Below, piece after piece: positions 35,275 through 46,409 of a DNA stretch of 64,000 bases. Below the pieces are notes generated by a model. It was not told the origin of the DNA. It did not search any database and saw only the letters and a list, made by a program, of their open reading frames with translations. Both the position numbers and the translations under genes were made by a program. Origin of the DNA: Ectocarpus siliculosus (taxonomy: Eukaryota; Sar; Phaeophyceae; Ectocarpales; Ectocarpaceae); contig FN649752.1 in NCBI GenBank assembly GCA_000310025.1, forward strand, positions 3,606,478 through 3,670,477, read 5' to 3'. Numbering within the stretch: position 1 is the first letter of the stretch; each line of letters begins with the position of its first letter.

Positions 35275-36975
35275 GCATGCTCACGCATCTCTTTTGGGTA
35301 GCATACCTGCTGCAGCTGCAATATCAATATGGCATGTCGGCATAATTCGCTACAGGCACACCTAAGCGTGACTATGCCTACAAGTATGCCATGTTTTTTG
35401 TCACGTACCATCAGTTACACATATGCTCGTCGCAACTCGTCTGTATCTCGCACATGTCGCACATGCCCCTGCACGTACAGCAGTAGCTGCGAGTGCATCG
35501 CGCTGCCGGCATCTAGCTTGTTCGAAGCCTGCGACTTGGGTAGTCTACACCTCCGATGTGTTGCGCGCTTGGAAATCTGATAAGTACCGTGGAGGGCGCG
35601 GGGCGGATGCCGGCCTCCGGAATATACTCCGGGCAAGACCTTGAATCTCGCTCTGCTTCACCGCTACCTTGACGTCGATGCAGAGTATTGTAGTGCCATG
35701 ATGAAATGTGGTCGCCATTCACTGCAGATCGCTAAACCGAACTAACAATTACATAGCATAGCAGTTATACTGCCGGAGTGCCGTTGCGACACGTGATTTT
35801 GTGGTCGCTAAACAGGGCATGTCGCTAAACACGGGTGAGCTAAACCGGGAACCCCACTGAAAGGATAAGTTGCGTCGTCACCAGTTTGGTGCTGCGAGGG
35901 GGTGACTTTGTTTGGGCCTCCATATCGCCGGGGGATGGAATGTTAGCTCCAAATCACACCCCTGTGTTGCACGGGACATGCTGCCTCCTGAGATGGGGCG
36001 GCGGGTGCCCAGGCGAATCATGCTCCATCACATGGTCTCCTGGGAACGCCGTGGTATGCGACGTCGCTCGCGTGCTTTGCGCGGCCACAGCTGATGCCGC
36101 ATTAGGTACACAACCAGCGCCTATAACGTTCCTCAGAAGTTGAAACCATGTTTCCGTGTGCCTTGCGACTGCTTGTGCCGCCAACTATTAGGTGAGGCGA
36201 GACAGCTTGCCTCCAGCTTTCGAGCTTCCGCAGGAAGTGGCCCGCGCCGTCAACGAGCCTCTGCCAGCCCTACGATCGACGTCGGTGGCGAGGGAAGTGA
36301 GCAATAACAGACTGCTGACCGCGCGTTTTACGGGAAAGTTGTGACGGGGTCTTGTGGCTTTTGTTTCGGGTTCTGGCGTTGATGTTGCGATTTGTTCACT
36401 GGGTGATTGGATTGTGCCGTTACTGCGTTGGTTTCCGTGAACAGTAAACACCTACCTAAATCCCGCCCAGGACAACCACTTCAACGTCCCTTACAGACCC
36501 TCCAGTATCACGATGAGCGGAGTACCAAATTTCACGTCCCTGCGTCTACTAACATCTGTTTTTCGCGCCTTTTCGTCGATACAATCACTTCAACAGACTT
36601 CAACACCCGTTCGACAGGGTTTGCTCATGTTTCCAAGACATGTTTGCTTTCCTGCGACAGCAAGCGCAGTTGAAGTGGTCGCGAAGTGCCAACGCATTCA
36701 GGAGGGAGGCAGATCCTCACGCCTGGTGCCGTAGCTCTTGCCCCTCGCTTTCTGTCGTTATTTTACTTTCATCACCGCACGTGCCTTCCACCATTATTTC
36801 GGTCGCTCTTGATGTACTTCCTGTTGGCTATTCGGGCATGTACCCCCCCACCCCCCACCCCTACCTACTCCCGGGGCCTCCCATTTGCATGCAACCCCTA
36901 CCCCCACCCCTACGTACTCCCGGGGCCCCCATTTTGTCTGATTTCCCTCTGTACTGGTTTTCGGGGGTCCCTCAG

Positions 36976-38211
36976 GCTCTGAGAGAAAGCGAGACGCTCT
37001 TGAGGGAGAACGAGAGGGAGCAAAGGGCCGCCGAGGAGAAGATCGCTAGGGAGCAAGCGTTGATGGAGGAGGAGCTCACCCGCATCGTTGAGGAGACAGA
37101 GGCGAGTGTTGTTTTGCGGCGCGACATCCACGTAGACAAAACGTGTATTTCAACATCTATTCAATGTAAAAGTCGGAATGAGCGGCACGCTGCCCTCTTC
37201 TCGTCTCCCGAAGAATTTTGCGCACCACGACCAAGGGTTTGCTGTGTGTTTTCCCTGCACCAATACTGCCCGTGTTTGTCCCTTATCCCTCATCTAGCCG
37301 CAGGCATTGCATTCCTTCGTTTAGGCGTCCTGTTCAACGCACCTTACATATAAATAGCGCAACTGATGCATGCTTGGAAATTTCGGATTTTTTCTTGTGT
37401 TTTTTTTTTGCGTGAGGTCGGACGGCTATGTGTATACATACCATATGCTAGGTTTAATGTGGGGTTTCTCATCGGGCATCACAAGTCGGTAGCGACGAAG
37501 CCCACGTGCATTGAATGAACCATGGAGGTTCATCTTCTCGCCTTCGCGTCCGAATGTGATGGCGGGTGTTACTAAATACTGGTGTATTTTTTTGTCGTTC
37601 CACATCTCGGTTAAACATTTTGGCGTCATAGACACAGGAGAGTGCGACAGCTCAACCCTTGCATGACTTGAGGTGCTAATGTTGTTGTCCCCCTCAATAA
37701 TTGGCTCTCTGTTGGAGGACGCAAGCCCCAATTTCTTGCATGTGTGCACACAACGGCACGCACAAATCGCGGCGGCTGCGTCGCTAGTGTAGTCACACAA
37801 GGGCAATCACCCCCTCTAGAAGTTGTTGGCAGCGTCTCTGTAAGGAGTAGGGACGACCCTCTGGCCAACAATCGAGACAGCGGGCAAGCACTCGAGGAAG
37901 CCCCCCCCCCTCGTCCGCGGCTATGAAGGCACCCCCCCCCTCCTCCCTGTGAGAACAATGCGCGGTCCTTCCGAGGATGCTTGGCCAATGGTCTAACCGG
38001 TAGGGCACGCCAAACATGAACGCGCGCCCCCGCCCGCCCCCCAATTTTACAGCAAAGGAAATCGAAGGAAAACGCGGCGAAGGCTAAGAAGGTCAGAGAC
38101 ATGATGTCTCTGATGGGGGTGTCTGACCGATATGCTGCAGAGGTACGGCTGGAGCGGTGCGGGTGGGACTACGAGAAAGCCGCTACGGCCTTCCTCGAAA
38201 CCGTCAATTAA
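36976..38211 (+). CDS. 3' end of a coiled-coil, UBA-like domain protein (partial)
   Basis: Two exons are visible. Exon 36976-37101 (126 nt, after CCTCAG) encodes a highly charged coiled coil, for example 'LLRENEREQRAAEEKIA'. Exon 38053-38211 (after TTTACAG) encodes a Lys-rich linker and then 'LMGVSDRYAAEVRLERCGW' and 'DYEKAATAFLETVN' before TAA. This has the three-helix spacing and the Met-Gly-Val/Leu motif of a ubiquitin-associated (UBA or TAP-C) domain; binding of ubiquitin is inferred from the fold only. The two exons agree in phase 0 only if the first ends at GAG|GCGAGT, implying a GC-AG intron. Upstream exons and the start codon were not found, so the identity of the whole protein is unknown. 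Confidence 0.55.
37949..38021 (+). repeat. Short interspersed repeat, copy D (inverted relative to A-C)
   Basis: Reads 'tgtgagaac', 'ggatgcttggccaatggtct' and 'aac...ggca' on the plus strand, matching the reverse complement of copies B and C. It lies in the intron of a plus-strand gene and ends about 30 bp before the acceptor. It is diverged and shorter than the others. Confidence 0.5.
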
Positions 38212-39625
38212 AAGTCTCTTCGTCGAACGCCTTGCCGTACATACCCAACAGGACTCTCGGGCGGTTGGGTACATGTGTAGCTGTCGAGACGACGTGCTGA
38301 AAAACCGTCAGTTTTGTTGGTGTTTTCTAAGTCTGTGTTGTTGTCTGAAATAGTGGTGTGTCACTTCCCGTACTAATAACGTTGGTGTGAGGTCTGATGT
38401 TGTTATTGGGTGCTTGTGACGGCACCAGAATTTGTGTTGTTGGTTGTTTGGGCGTGTTGGCTTCGACTCGAGTGACGGGGCGTATACAAGAGAACATGGG
38501 CAAGTTTGCCAGGGCTGTACATGAGTTGGATTCGTCGCCTCTTGTTTGGTCGCTTGTACATTCGGCGACGCCCTAGGTCACCTCCAGCATACAGTAGCAC
38601 CAGACCGACTTCAACCGGCGGCGCAACCTGCTGCTTCCAACGCAGGGTTGGGAGGTGTAGAGGGGCAGGGAAGGAATAGCAAGTGATTTTGTTTTTTTTG
38701 CGGTGGATAATACATGGTTATCTTTTCGTTGGAAGTCCTAGCGGGCTCCTCACAGAAGCGGAACCATTTTTTTTGCGATTCGGCGTGTTCCTGTACTAAA
38801 TGGTATATGTTTTGGTACAAATAGTTCAAGCGATTCAGGCGCCACGATGAGGGAAGCAAAGGATAAAGGGTACAATTACATAGAACCGCATTCATGCGGG
38901 GGTGCGAAATAACCTCTCCGAGAGTTCCTTGAGCGCAGGCTTGCTTCATACCAACGCTTACGGTTCTCTATAATTCCGGTCTCGTTGTACAGCAGTACTG
39001 CTGCATGTCATAAAAGTGGAAGCTTTCAAGAAATATGGTCCGTTACTTGATGGCGACAACGTGCTATGTAGCATGAGAAATACTCGCAATCGAAGGAGTG
39101 TCCACAAGGCAAATCGGGGCGTGGGCCGAGACGCCTACATCTTCTTGAGGGAGAAAAATCGTGTGCGGTATGAAGCTCTACTACTGCTGTGGGTTCGGTT
39201 CGAATTTCTGATTTATGGTCGTTCGTCCATGATGACTGACTACGGCTGTTGTCTACTGTTTCGACACTTTTCCTGCTGCTCTATATAGATGGAACTACCG
39301 GTCCCACGGACGAGGTGGATACAACCAGTCTCATGTTTTCATTTTCGAATTCAACATTTACCGTGCCGACGTGATACTTCGTCGGAATCCAAACTCTATC
39401 CGCCGCTCATTTACTGACCCGATCCGCCGAAAGGAGAGTCTTCGGTTGCGGTTGACATATCTTATTTTGGCAGTACAATAGCCAGCAGCGTTGACGACGA
39501 AAAAGCTGCTCGGGAAACCGTGGAAATACAGGTAGCTTTCTCTGACGCTATGGAGTCATTGCTACTCTATCTTAGACTCTTTCCCTAGATAGAGATAGAT
39601 TCGTTGGGTCATAATGAAAAAAAAA
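38212..39625. other. Gene-free stretch
   Basis: Begins with the 3' flank of the UBA-like gene. A 112-codon minus-strand open frame at 38611-38949 has protein-like composition but no domain or neighbouring exon. I support no gene here. Confidence 0.4.
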
Positions 39626-41137
39626 GGGAAAACGACACAACAGGGTATACCCTGGTCGAAAAGCGACACACCTGGGTACACAGTCATTAACAGCAGTAAA
39701 TGCATTCATATGATTGGTCAGCGCCCAATTTCACCCCGGTACGTCCGAAAAGGCGCAGGGTATACCCTGCTGTGTCTACTTTTCTCACCAACTGTACCCT
39801 GTTTTCGGAAGTGTACCCTGACCTGACGGGAAATAAGACCCATTCATCAATCATTTCCCCCGCAGGAATCTTCCCAACTCCTTTTCCCCTCCAACCATGG
39901 GGTACCAAACGGCGAATCTTCCCACCCAATAACAACCATGGCAACGCGGCAGGAATCCGTTTCCGCCCCTGCCAAACAACACCAACCATCAACTCTTCCG
40001 CTCTAAATCAACAATGGCCGGGCACTACCCCAGCACAGCAGTTGTTCCGTTTGGAAACATGCACACACGCGTACAATACCCCATGCACCACTGCTTGCTG
40101 CAGTCTATATGCGACATGCACGGGTCACGCTACGAAAGCGAGACCGATCCAGCATGGTTGACATGCATATATATGCATGTATGTGCCCATGATGTGTGGC
40201 GCTGCGCTGAGCGGGCGGAGGAGAGAGGCAGCAACACCACACACAGACACGCCCTTGACATCAATCATGGAAGGAGGAGCGAGTGCTAACAACTCTAGCA
40301 GCAGGACTGTGTCGTCCAACTCAATCACCCTCCCTGTGCTTGCGGTGTATTTCATCGGCTCATCCCGCTGAAGCCTGACGTCTTCTTACTACATACATTG
40401 ATTGGTTGGTCGGCTTGGTCGGCTGGTAAGCGCGACCGCTGCTGTTACAGCAGTAGTAGTAGTAGTTCAAGCAACAAACACATCGCAATTGAGACACAAC
40501 AGACAATACACCCACGCACACACGGCACAGGCAGGAGGGAGTGGCAGCGCCCAACGTTACCCGTGTAGTGCTGTGTCCATACATGCATATATATATATGC
40601 ATGTCAACCATGCTGGATCGGTCTCGCTTTCGTAGCGTGACCCGTGCATGTCGCATATAGACTGCAGCAAGCAGTGGTGCACGGGGTATTGTACGCGTGT
40701 GCATGATTCCGAACGGAACAACTGCTGTGCTGGGGTAGTGCCCGGCCATTGTTGATTTAGAGCGGAAGAGTTGATGGTTGGTGTTGTTTGGCAGGGGCGG
40801 AAACGGATTCCTGCCGCGTTGCCATGGTTGTTATTGGGTGGGAAGATTCGCCGTTTGGTACCCCATGGTTGGAGGGGAAAAGGAGTTGGGAAGATTCCTG
40901 CGGGGGAAATGATTGATGAATGGGTCTTATTTCCCGTCAGGTCAGGGTACACTTCCGAAAACAGGGTACAGTTGGTGAGAAAAGTAGACACAGCAGGGTA
41001 TACCCTGCGCCTTTTCGGACGTACCGGGGTGAAATTGGGCGCTGACCAATCATATGAATGCATTTACTGCTGTTAATGACTGTGTACCCAGGTGTGTCGC
41101 TTTTCGACCAGGGTATACCCTGTTGTGTCGTTTTTCC
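39626..41137. mobile_element. Large inverted-repeat (foldback) element, 1,512 bp
   Basis: The left arm 39626-40183 and right arm 40579-41137 are reverse complements with only a handful of differences (for example 'gtttggaaacatgcacacac' against 'gttcggaatcatgcacac'), around a 395-bp unrelated spacer. The ends read GGGAAAACGACACAAC and its complement. Nine A's flank each end exactly (39617-39625 and 41138-41146), which fits a 9-bp target-site duplication as made by Mutator-like elements, although a homopolymer is weak evidence. 'GGGTATACCC' palindromes recur inside each arm. Each arm also encodes the same 101-codon open frame, which I treat as chance. No transposase is present, so it is non-autonomous. 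High arm identity implies a young copy or ongoing arm conversion. Confidence 0.85.
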
Positions 41138-41146
41138 AAAAAAAAA

Positions 41147-42587
41147 TAAAGGAAAGCGAGAGCCCAGCCGCTTCTGTCACCCATAAGTGCCGGTTCGGAA
41201 AGACTTCGATATTGCGCCGCTTTCAACGTACTACAGAAGCATCCACCACCTTTTCCCGCTCTCACACAGCACGGGCACATCAGCACCCGTACGATTCTCC
41301 CGCTGTTGTGCATGTGCTGCGCGTGTGCAAGCTGGAAGACAGAAACTTAGGAGTCTCGGCGCTTCAAGACACGGATTCTCCAACAAAAGTGGGCTTACTA
41401 TTTACAGCAGTACCATTTACTGAAAAGACTCCACCACATCCCGTTCGACTGTGGGTATATCTCGAATGGTTAGTCTTTCCGTGCGGTCGGCGCTCTCGCT
41501 TGGAATCCAATAAATCCAGTACAACATTGTTGGAGCAGGAGGCTATTGTTGGCTCACGAACGAAACATGTCTGCCGGCGTCCGATTCAAAAGGAGGCTAC
41601 CCAACACTGCAAAACCAACCTCGCAGTTACCGCGCGTGATAATCAAACTCCTCTGAGTTCTATGGTGCCGGTGCAATGCCATCATCGTGCAAGCCCACAT
41701 GTGATGATGGGGTTGCGGGAGATCCGCACGACCATCACTTGAACGTTGATGGCTGATTCTTGCAGCAGGTGTCAGACTCACTCGCGTGCGCCATCATGTT
41801 TCGGTCAAACATATCCGGCATAAGGCAGCCGCCAGGAAACTACCCACGCGTCGGGCCGGTGAGAACATGCTGAGAGAAAAGTGCAAGGTCTTACTTACGA
41901 CGTTGAGTGTTGCTGTCCGCAACGTATCACGCACGGCCAACAGGAGGCGTGTACAGCAAGCAACACACGAACAACTGGCAGGGAGGTTTTTATCTCAGAT
42001 CGAACGAGTACGTGCCCCTACGACTGCGCTGTCGTGCAAATGCGAAACAACACTTCTGACACGTAGCTTACCGCCATGCATGCCTTGTAGACAACAACAG
42101 CAGTGTGTGAGGTGGCTCGCTGTCGTCATAACCACATGCCACGTTTCATGGAACACCGCCGCCGTATTCGCAGACAGGGTGCACAAAATGGTTCGGACCG
42201 AGCATCATTCCAGGACCAATTTACCCGTCATGGGTAAGTGACCCGGTTGCCTGGGATACCCGTAAGGGCACACTAAAACGAGGCGTTTAGTGTCAGGATG
42301 CGGTCAGGATGCGATGTAGTGGATGTACTGAAACACGACACGATAACTATAGTAATCTGCACTTGTCGTGTCAGTTGGGGTTTGAGCTGGCGAAATGGTC
42401 GTACGACTTGTCCAACACGCGACTGGCTCGACACGTGTAGGTTGTGGTTTCATGCTGTGCGTGATTGCCGTCTTGTGAGCAAAGCTTCGCTTTCTATGTA
42501 CCTACTCCATCGGAAGAAAACCCAGCGACGACTGCTCTCGCGTTGTTCCTCCTGCCCTTCTTCCATGTCTGACCCCCTACATCACAG
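41147..42587. other. Gene-free stretch with one repeat fragment
   Basis: Open frames here are short and unsupported. Exons 5' of the open region beginning at 42588 may lie here, but none could be identified. Confidence 0.4.
41413..41490 (-). repeat. Dispersed repeat family 2, copy 3 (fragment)
   Basis: The reverse complement contains 'ttcgagatatacccacagtc' and 'gaacgggatgtggtggagtc', matching the first part of the copies at 34722 and 58349. Confidence 0.7.
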
Positions 42588-43952
42588 ACAAGCACTAAAC
42601 AGCAGTGCAGCATCGACTCCGGCGGCAATATCTTCCTCCAGAACGAAGATGTGAGCACCGGCAACCAGGCAGGCGCAGCGACCGAAGAGGCCTTCGCGGG
42701 AACCCATCCATTGCCAGTCGGGCGTAGAAGCGACCAGCCAGCCGTCGTGGGACCTGTTCAACGCCAACGAGAGCACCACCAATTGGGCGGCATGCAACAA
42801 GGTCGTAGCGCCGAGAATAGTCACGGGTGCCGTACTTTTTCTCAACTCGATGCCCTTAGCAGTAGCACCACCACCGCAACCAACTGCGGGGGCACGCTGC
42901 AACACGTCGGGGGCATCCTCAGGTGTCGATCTGCAAGCGCGGACCCGCTCAGCTGGGCCAGCGGCGGCTACTGCGATGAGGGTGGCGACACACGACACCC
43001 CAGCATGGAATCCATAAGCAGGCCGACTCTACGGGCCTACTCGGCCCCGCACTTCCTTCACACCGCGTTGTTTCCCCCAAAGAGCTGCGCCCCGGCAGCC
43101 GGGAGAAGGGCTCCGGATACCGGCAGCAACACGGCCGCCGGCGGGAGCGAACGTAGCTGCGCGCGAGGTCGCGCTGGTGGCGTGGAGTGGGCAGACCGGG
43201 AGGCGCTAGAAGCGGCAACGGTAAAAGCGCCCTGCCAACACCACCCCCGGGGGGGCTACTTGCACAGGTACATGGGGTTTGAACAGGAGAAGGTGCTTTG
43301 CCCGCCGGTGGACACCTTCCGCTCCCTGGGCGGGCTGGGGGAGTTTCCGAGAAGAAGACGTCGGAGCAGCACGGCGCCAGGTGTCGGACAACCCCGGGGC
43401 AGGCTCAGGATGGTACCTCCTACGCACTTCGATGGCGGCGGCGGTTTCAAGCCAGAACATGCCGAGCCTGGAAGAAGAGGTCTTCTGGACAGCGATTGCC
43501 CCCTAGGCGTAGAAGACCCTTCGGAGCAGACCAGCGCGGAGGAAGAAAGAGGTTCACCGTACCCCTTGGAGTTGTTCGCCGAGGGCAGCAGTGTGGGGTC
43601 GGTCTCTTCTTCGGATGGAGAAGGGGGGGGGGATGGAGCTGCGGCTGCGGCAGCGCGCTGCAGCGAGAGCTCGAGACGCCCACGGGGCGCCAAGAGACAA
43701 AAGTCGTGGGCCACGGGTGCCCGCGACAAGTCCCGGTCGTCGAGAAAGATGAAGACTTGTGCCTTGCCTCCCGGCAGGAACACAGGCGACAGCAGTGCCC
43801 GCGCGGGGATTCGGAGGTGTGGGAGTGCCGGCGGCACTTCTTCCTCCCCGTACAGCAGCAGCATCAACAAGAGACCGAGCGTGTTCTTGCCTTATTCGTT
43901 GCAGCGTCCCGTGACTCAGGAGAGGAAGGCGTTCTTCTACACGAGCAGCTGA
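42588..43952 (+). CDS. Unrecognised Ser/Gly/Arg-rich protein, 3' exon (partial)
   Basis: A long open frame follows a possible acceptor (CATCACAG at 42580-42587) and ends at TGA 43950-43952, giving about 454 residues. I do not recognise any domain. The sequence is low-complexity and probably disordered: short basic-Ser motifs ('RSASADPLSW', 'RRRRRSSTAPG', 'LRAYSAPHF') that look like phosphorylation sites, an acidic Ser stretch, a poly-Ala run near 43640 and a basic C-terminal part ('RRPRGAKRQKSWATG'). No ATG starts the frame, so at least one upstream exon is missing. The region is GC-rich and the minus strand also stays open for 138 codons (42582-42998) and 204 codons (43256-43870), so coding on the plus strand is not proven. 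The plus strand is preferred because it is open throughout. Confidence 0.4.
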   Translation, partial: TSTKQQCSIDSGGNIFLQNEDVSTGNQAGAATEEAFAGTHPLPVGRRSDQPAVVGPVQRQREHHQLGGMQQGRSAENSHGCRTFSQLDALSSSTTTATNCGGTLQHVGGILRCRSASADPLSWASGGYCDEGGDTRHPSMESISRPTLRAYSAPHFLHTALFPPKSCAPAAGRRAPDTGSNTAAGGSERSCARGRAGGVEWADREALEAATVKAPCQHHPRGGYLHRYMGFEQEKVLCPPVDTFRSLGGLGEFPRRRRRSSTAPGVGQPRGRLRMVPPTHFDGGGGFKPEHAEPGRRGLLDSDCPLGVEDPSEQTSAEEERGSPYPLELFAEGSSVGSVSSSDGEGGGDGAAAAAARCSESSRRPRGAKRQKSWATGARDKSRSSRKMKTCALPPGRNTGDSSARAGIRRCGSAGGTSSSPYSSSINKRPSVFLPYSLQRPVTQERKAFFYTSS

Positions 43953-45010
43953 AACAGGGCCGTAAGCTTTAGGTTCTTTGGAGACATGTACGTTTCACCT
44001 CCCCCCAAGTTGTTTGTTGTGGCAGTTTGTCGAGAGCAATGGCAAAGCGGATGGTTGATTCGATCCGCGAGTAAGCCTTCCTGTCAGAGACTGAAGTTTC
44101 TCGGTGTGCGGGTGGGGAAGTGGAGTTGTTTCTGTCGTGTGTCTGGTGCTGAACGTATTAATCTACTCCCTACAGTTGGGGTCTTCAGTCGCATCCCTAC
44201 AGTGTTGACGCATCAATCTACCTACGGTTAGCAGCGCAAAAGTTGTCGCTGGGGGATCGAAGAATTGCGCTGTGTGTGCAGTAAGACGCATGGTAGGAAG
44301 TGAGGCACCAGAAGCACAATTGCCTGCCCCTGACGTGAGAGCGCTCGTGTGGGCAAAGTTAGTGGCAACTGTGAAGCCCAGGCACAACCTGCATACTGCT
44401 GCCGCCGCGTACACTGCTGTTGATCTTGCGAGCGACCGTGGGATTGGCGCGGGCGTCCCCACGCTGTTGTATCCGTTGCTAGGTCCATACACATGCGTGT
44501 GTACAATGAATGATAGCTTGAAGTCGAAAGGCGAAACGAGTATAGCAGGCATACAAGAAGAAGCAAGTGGCTGGTGGAACGTAATGCGCAGGGAGAGGTG
44601 GATAATTTGCAAACTGGGCCATTGAGTCTGCACCAGTTCTTTTGGGGCGCATACCAGGGTAAAATTTTGTGCGACAGGCGAGGTTCGCGTGCAGAGACAG
44701 ATGACAGCGCTTGTGGCAAAACCTAATCTCCATCACAGAGCATGATCTTCTGTATGCTGCGTCTCTTGCCTTTTCTTCTTGCCATTCCACAACATCTCAA
44801 GAGCACTCTCCCCACCCCCACCTCCTGGTGCTCACTCCTTTCTCAGCCACACCATGTTATCCACTGCATCCGATCTATTCAACACACCATCCATCCCAAC
44901 TACAACTCCGTCATCCCCACTCTCAAAACGTATTGCCGCCCGCCTCCCCCCTGAACGTCATCTAGAACGTAGCTCCCTACAATGCTCCGTGTCGCTCCTT
45001 GCACGAATTC
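43953..45010. other. Gene-free stretch becoming C/T-rich
   Basis: From about 44760 the plus strand becomes strongly C- and T-rich and continues on the far side of the assembly gap. No gene is supported. Confidence 0.4.
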
Positions 45011-45110
45011 NNNNNNNNNNNNNNNNNNNNNNNNNNNNNNNNNNNNNNNNNNNNNNNNNNNNNNNNNNNNNNNNNNNNNNNNNNNNNNNNNNNNNNNNNN
45101 NNNNNNNNNN
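45011..45110. other. Assembly gap, 100 N
   Basis: Exactly one hundred undetermined bases, the conventional size for a gap of unknown length. It lies in the C/T-rich patch (about 44760-45470) just after a GAATTC site, so the real spacing is unknown. Confidence 1.
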
Positions 45111-46183
45111 GAAAGTCCCCCCCACCCCCAGCCACCACCTTAGTGTCGTCCATCACATTCCAACCTTCCACTTCCACCCCATGTTCCGCCGTTTCCTCGA
45201 AATCTTCAGCTTGCACCCCCCTCCCGATCCCCGCACGACGACACCATTGGTTCCGCTGCGCTCTACTCCATGCAATTATTTTCTCCAGTAGCTCTCCCTT
45301 TTTCTGCCGTATTTTTCCTCCAGGTTCCAACCTCCCCTCACTGTCGCGATCCTTCCCCCCCACGCCCACAACCTGCTCCTCCCCCCCCCAGGCGCTGAAG
45401 GTCGATGCTTGTAAAGCCGGTTCGTGCTTTTTTGTGCTGCAGACTGACGCCATGTCATTGGTCAGCCCAGGGTCAGCCGGCTAGTACGGTCGATGCTGAT
45501 GAAACAAACACACACGCACTAGTCTATACACCACCCGAACCCTAGTGATTCGTCGACCTCTCACCTGTTGTCCGCAGCCATAGTCTATGCCCGCTGTTAT
45601 GATGACATGAAGTTTCATTGTCGCGAACACACACACACACTCTCTCTGTCTCTCTCTCTTGCATTCTTGGAACACCTGTTAATAACGTCGGATCGCCATC
45701 ACGAGCACTGAGCGGAGTACTTCATGTACTGCATGGCAATTGTACATTTAAAAGTGCAGCGTAGCAGCAGTTGGGTGGACAAACGAAGTAAGTGCGCTGG
45801 GCGCTGGATGACGTGTACTTGGTAAAACCTGACCAGGAGCCGGTGGTGGGTGGTGCGTGGAAGAGATTGGGTTCCGTTAGTAGCCAACTCGCGCCCGCCC
45901 GTGTTCTTGTTTTACGGGTACCACGTGGATAGTTGTAGTCTCTAGCATACGTTTAGGCATTTAGTGCTTTTCATGATGAGCAGGGCGAGGTGAGGACGAG
46001 GGCTATGTAAACAACTTGCTTTGCACACCATGATGCGTTCGTTGTAACTACAAATACGTAAACGAATGATGAATGTTTTTCTTTGCGCCCATGTGCAGCA
46101 GGTCGTCCCGACGTGGATTTTCCGGGTACATGTCTGAAATTCGTGTGTAGACTTCGTTTTGGACAACACCGCTGTTGAGCTTA
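45111..46183. other. Gene-free stretch after the gap
   Basis: C/T-rich to about 45470. A dinucleotide tract, (AC)n then (TC)n, lies at about 45629-45660. No gene is supported. Confidence 0.4.
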
Positions 46184-46407
46184 CCGTAAGGTTGCGAGGT
46201 CAGCTGCACAGGAGTGCGATCGATTTTCAAAGCGTAATTTCTCCACAACCAGGAGGGTGCGAGCGCCAACTGATACTTTTCAGAAGGAAAGCTCTCGATG
46301 AGATATTTCCAAGACCGCCCTATTCGACAGTGGTAACCTCCTTGTTGTGGAGAAATTACGCTTTGAAAATCGTTCGCACCCCTGTGCGCTGACTCGCAAC
46401 CTTACGG
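46184..46407. mobile_element. MITE with 75-bp inverted repeats and TA flanks
   Basis: The left arm 'CCGTAAGGTTGCGAG...' (46184 to about 46257) recurs in reverse complement at about 46333-46407, including 'ttttcaaagcgtaatttctc'. TA occurs directly outside both ends (46182-46183 and 46408-46409). Short size, long terminal repeats and TA flanks fit a Tc1/mariner-derived (Stowaway-like) MITE. No coding capacity; the arms differ at several positions. Confidence 0.75.
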
Positions 46408-46409
46408 TA

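Larger units (their letters stand above)
33850..36975. other. Gene-poor stretch upstream of the UBA-like gene
   Basis: Contains a dispersed repeat copy (34722-35050) and a long TC microsatellite (35200-35274). Upstream exons of the gene ending at 38211 should lie here, but I could not identify any with confidence. Confidence 0.4.

Noticed and set aside
38611-38949. 112-codon minus-strand frame with protein-like composition
   Set aside because: No domain, splice site or neighbouring exon; it lies in the intergenic region after the UBA-like gene.
39687-41076. The same 101-residue protein encoded twice on opposite strands
   Set aside because: The identity comes from the inverted-repeat arms of the foldback element; there is no other sign of coding.
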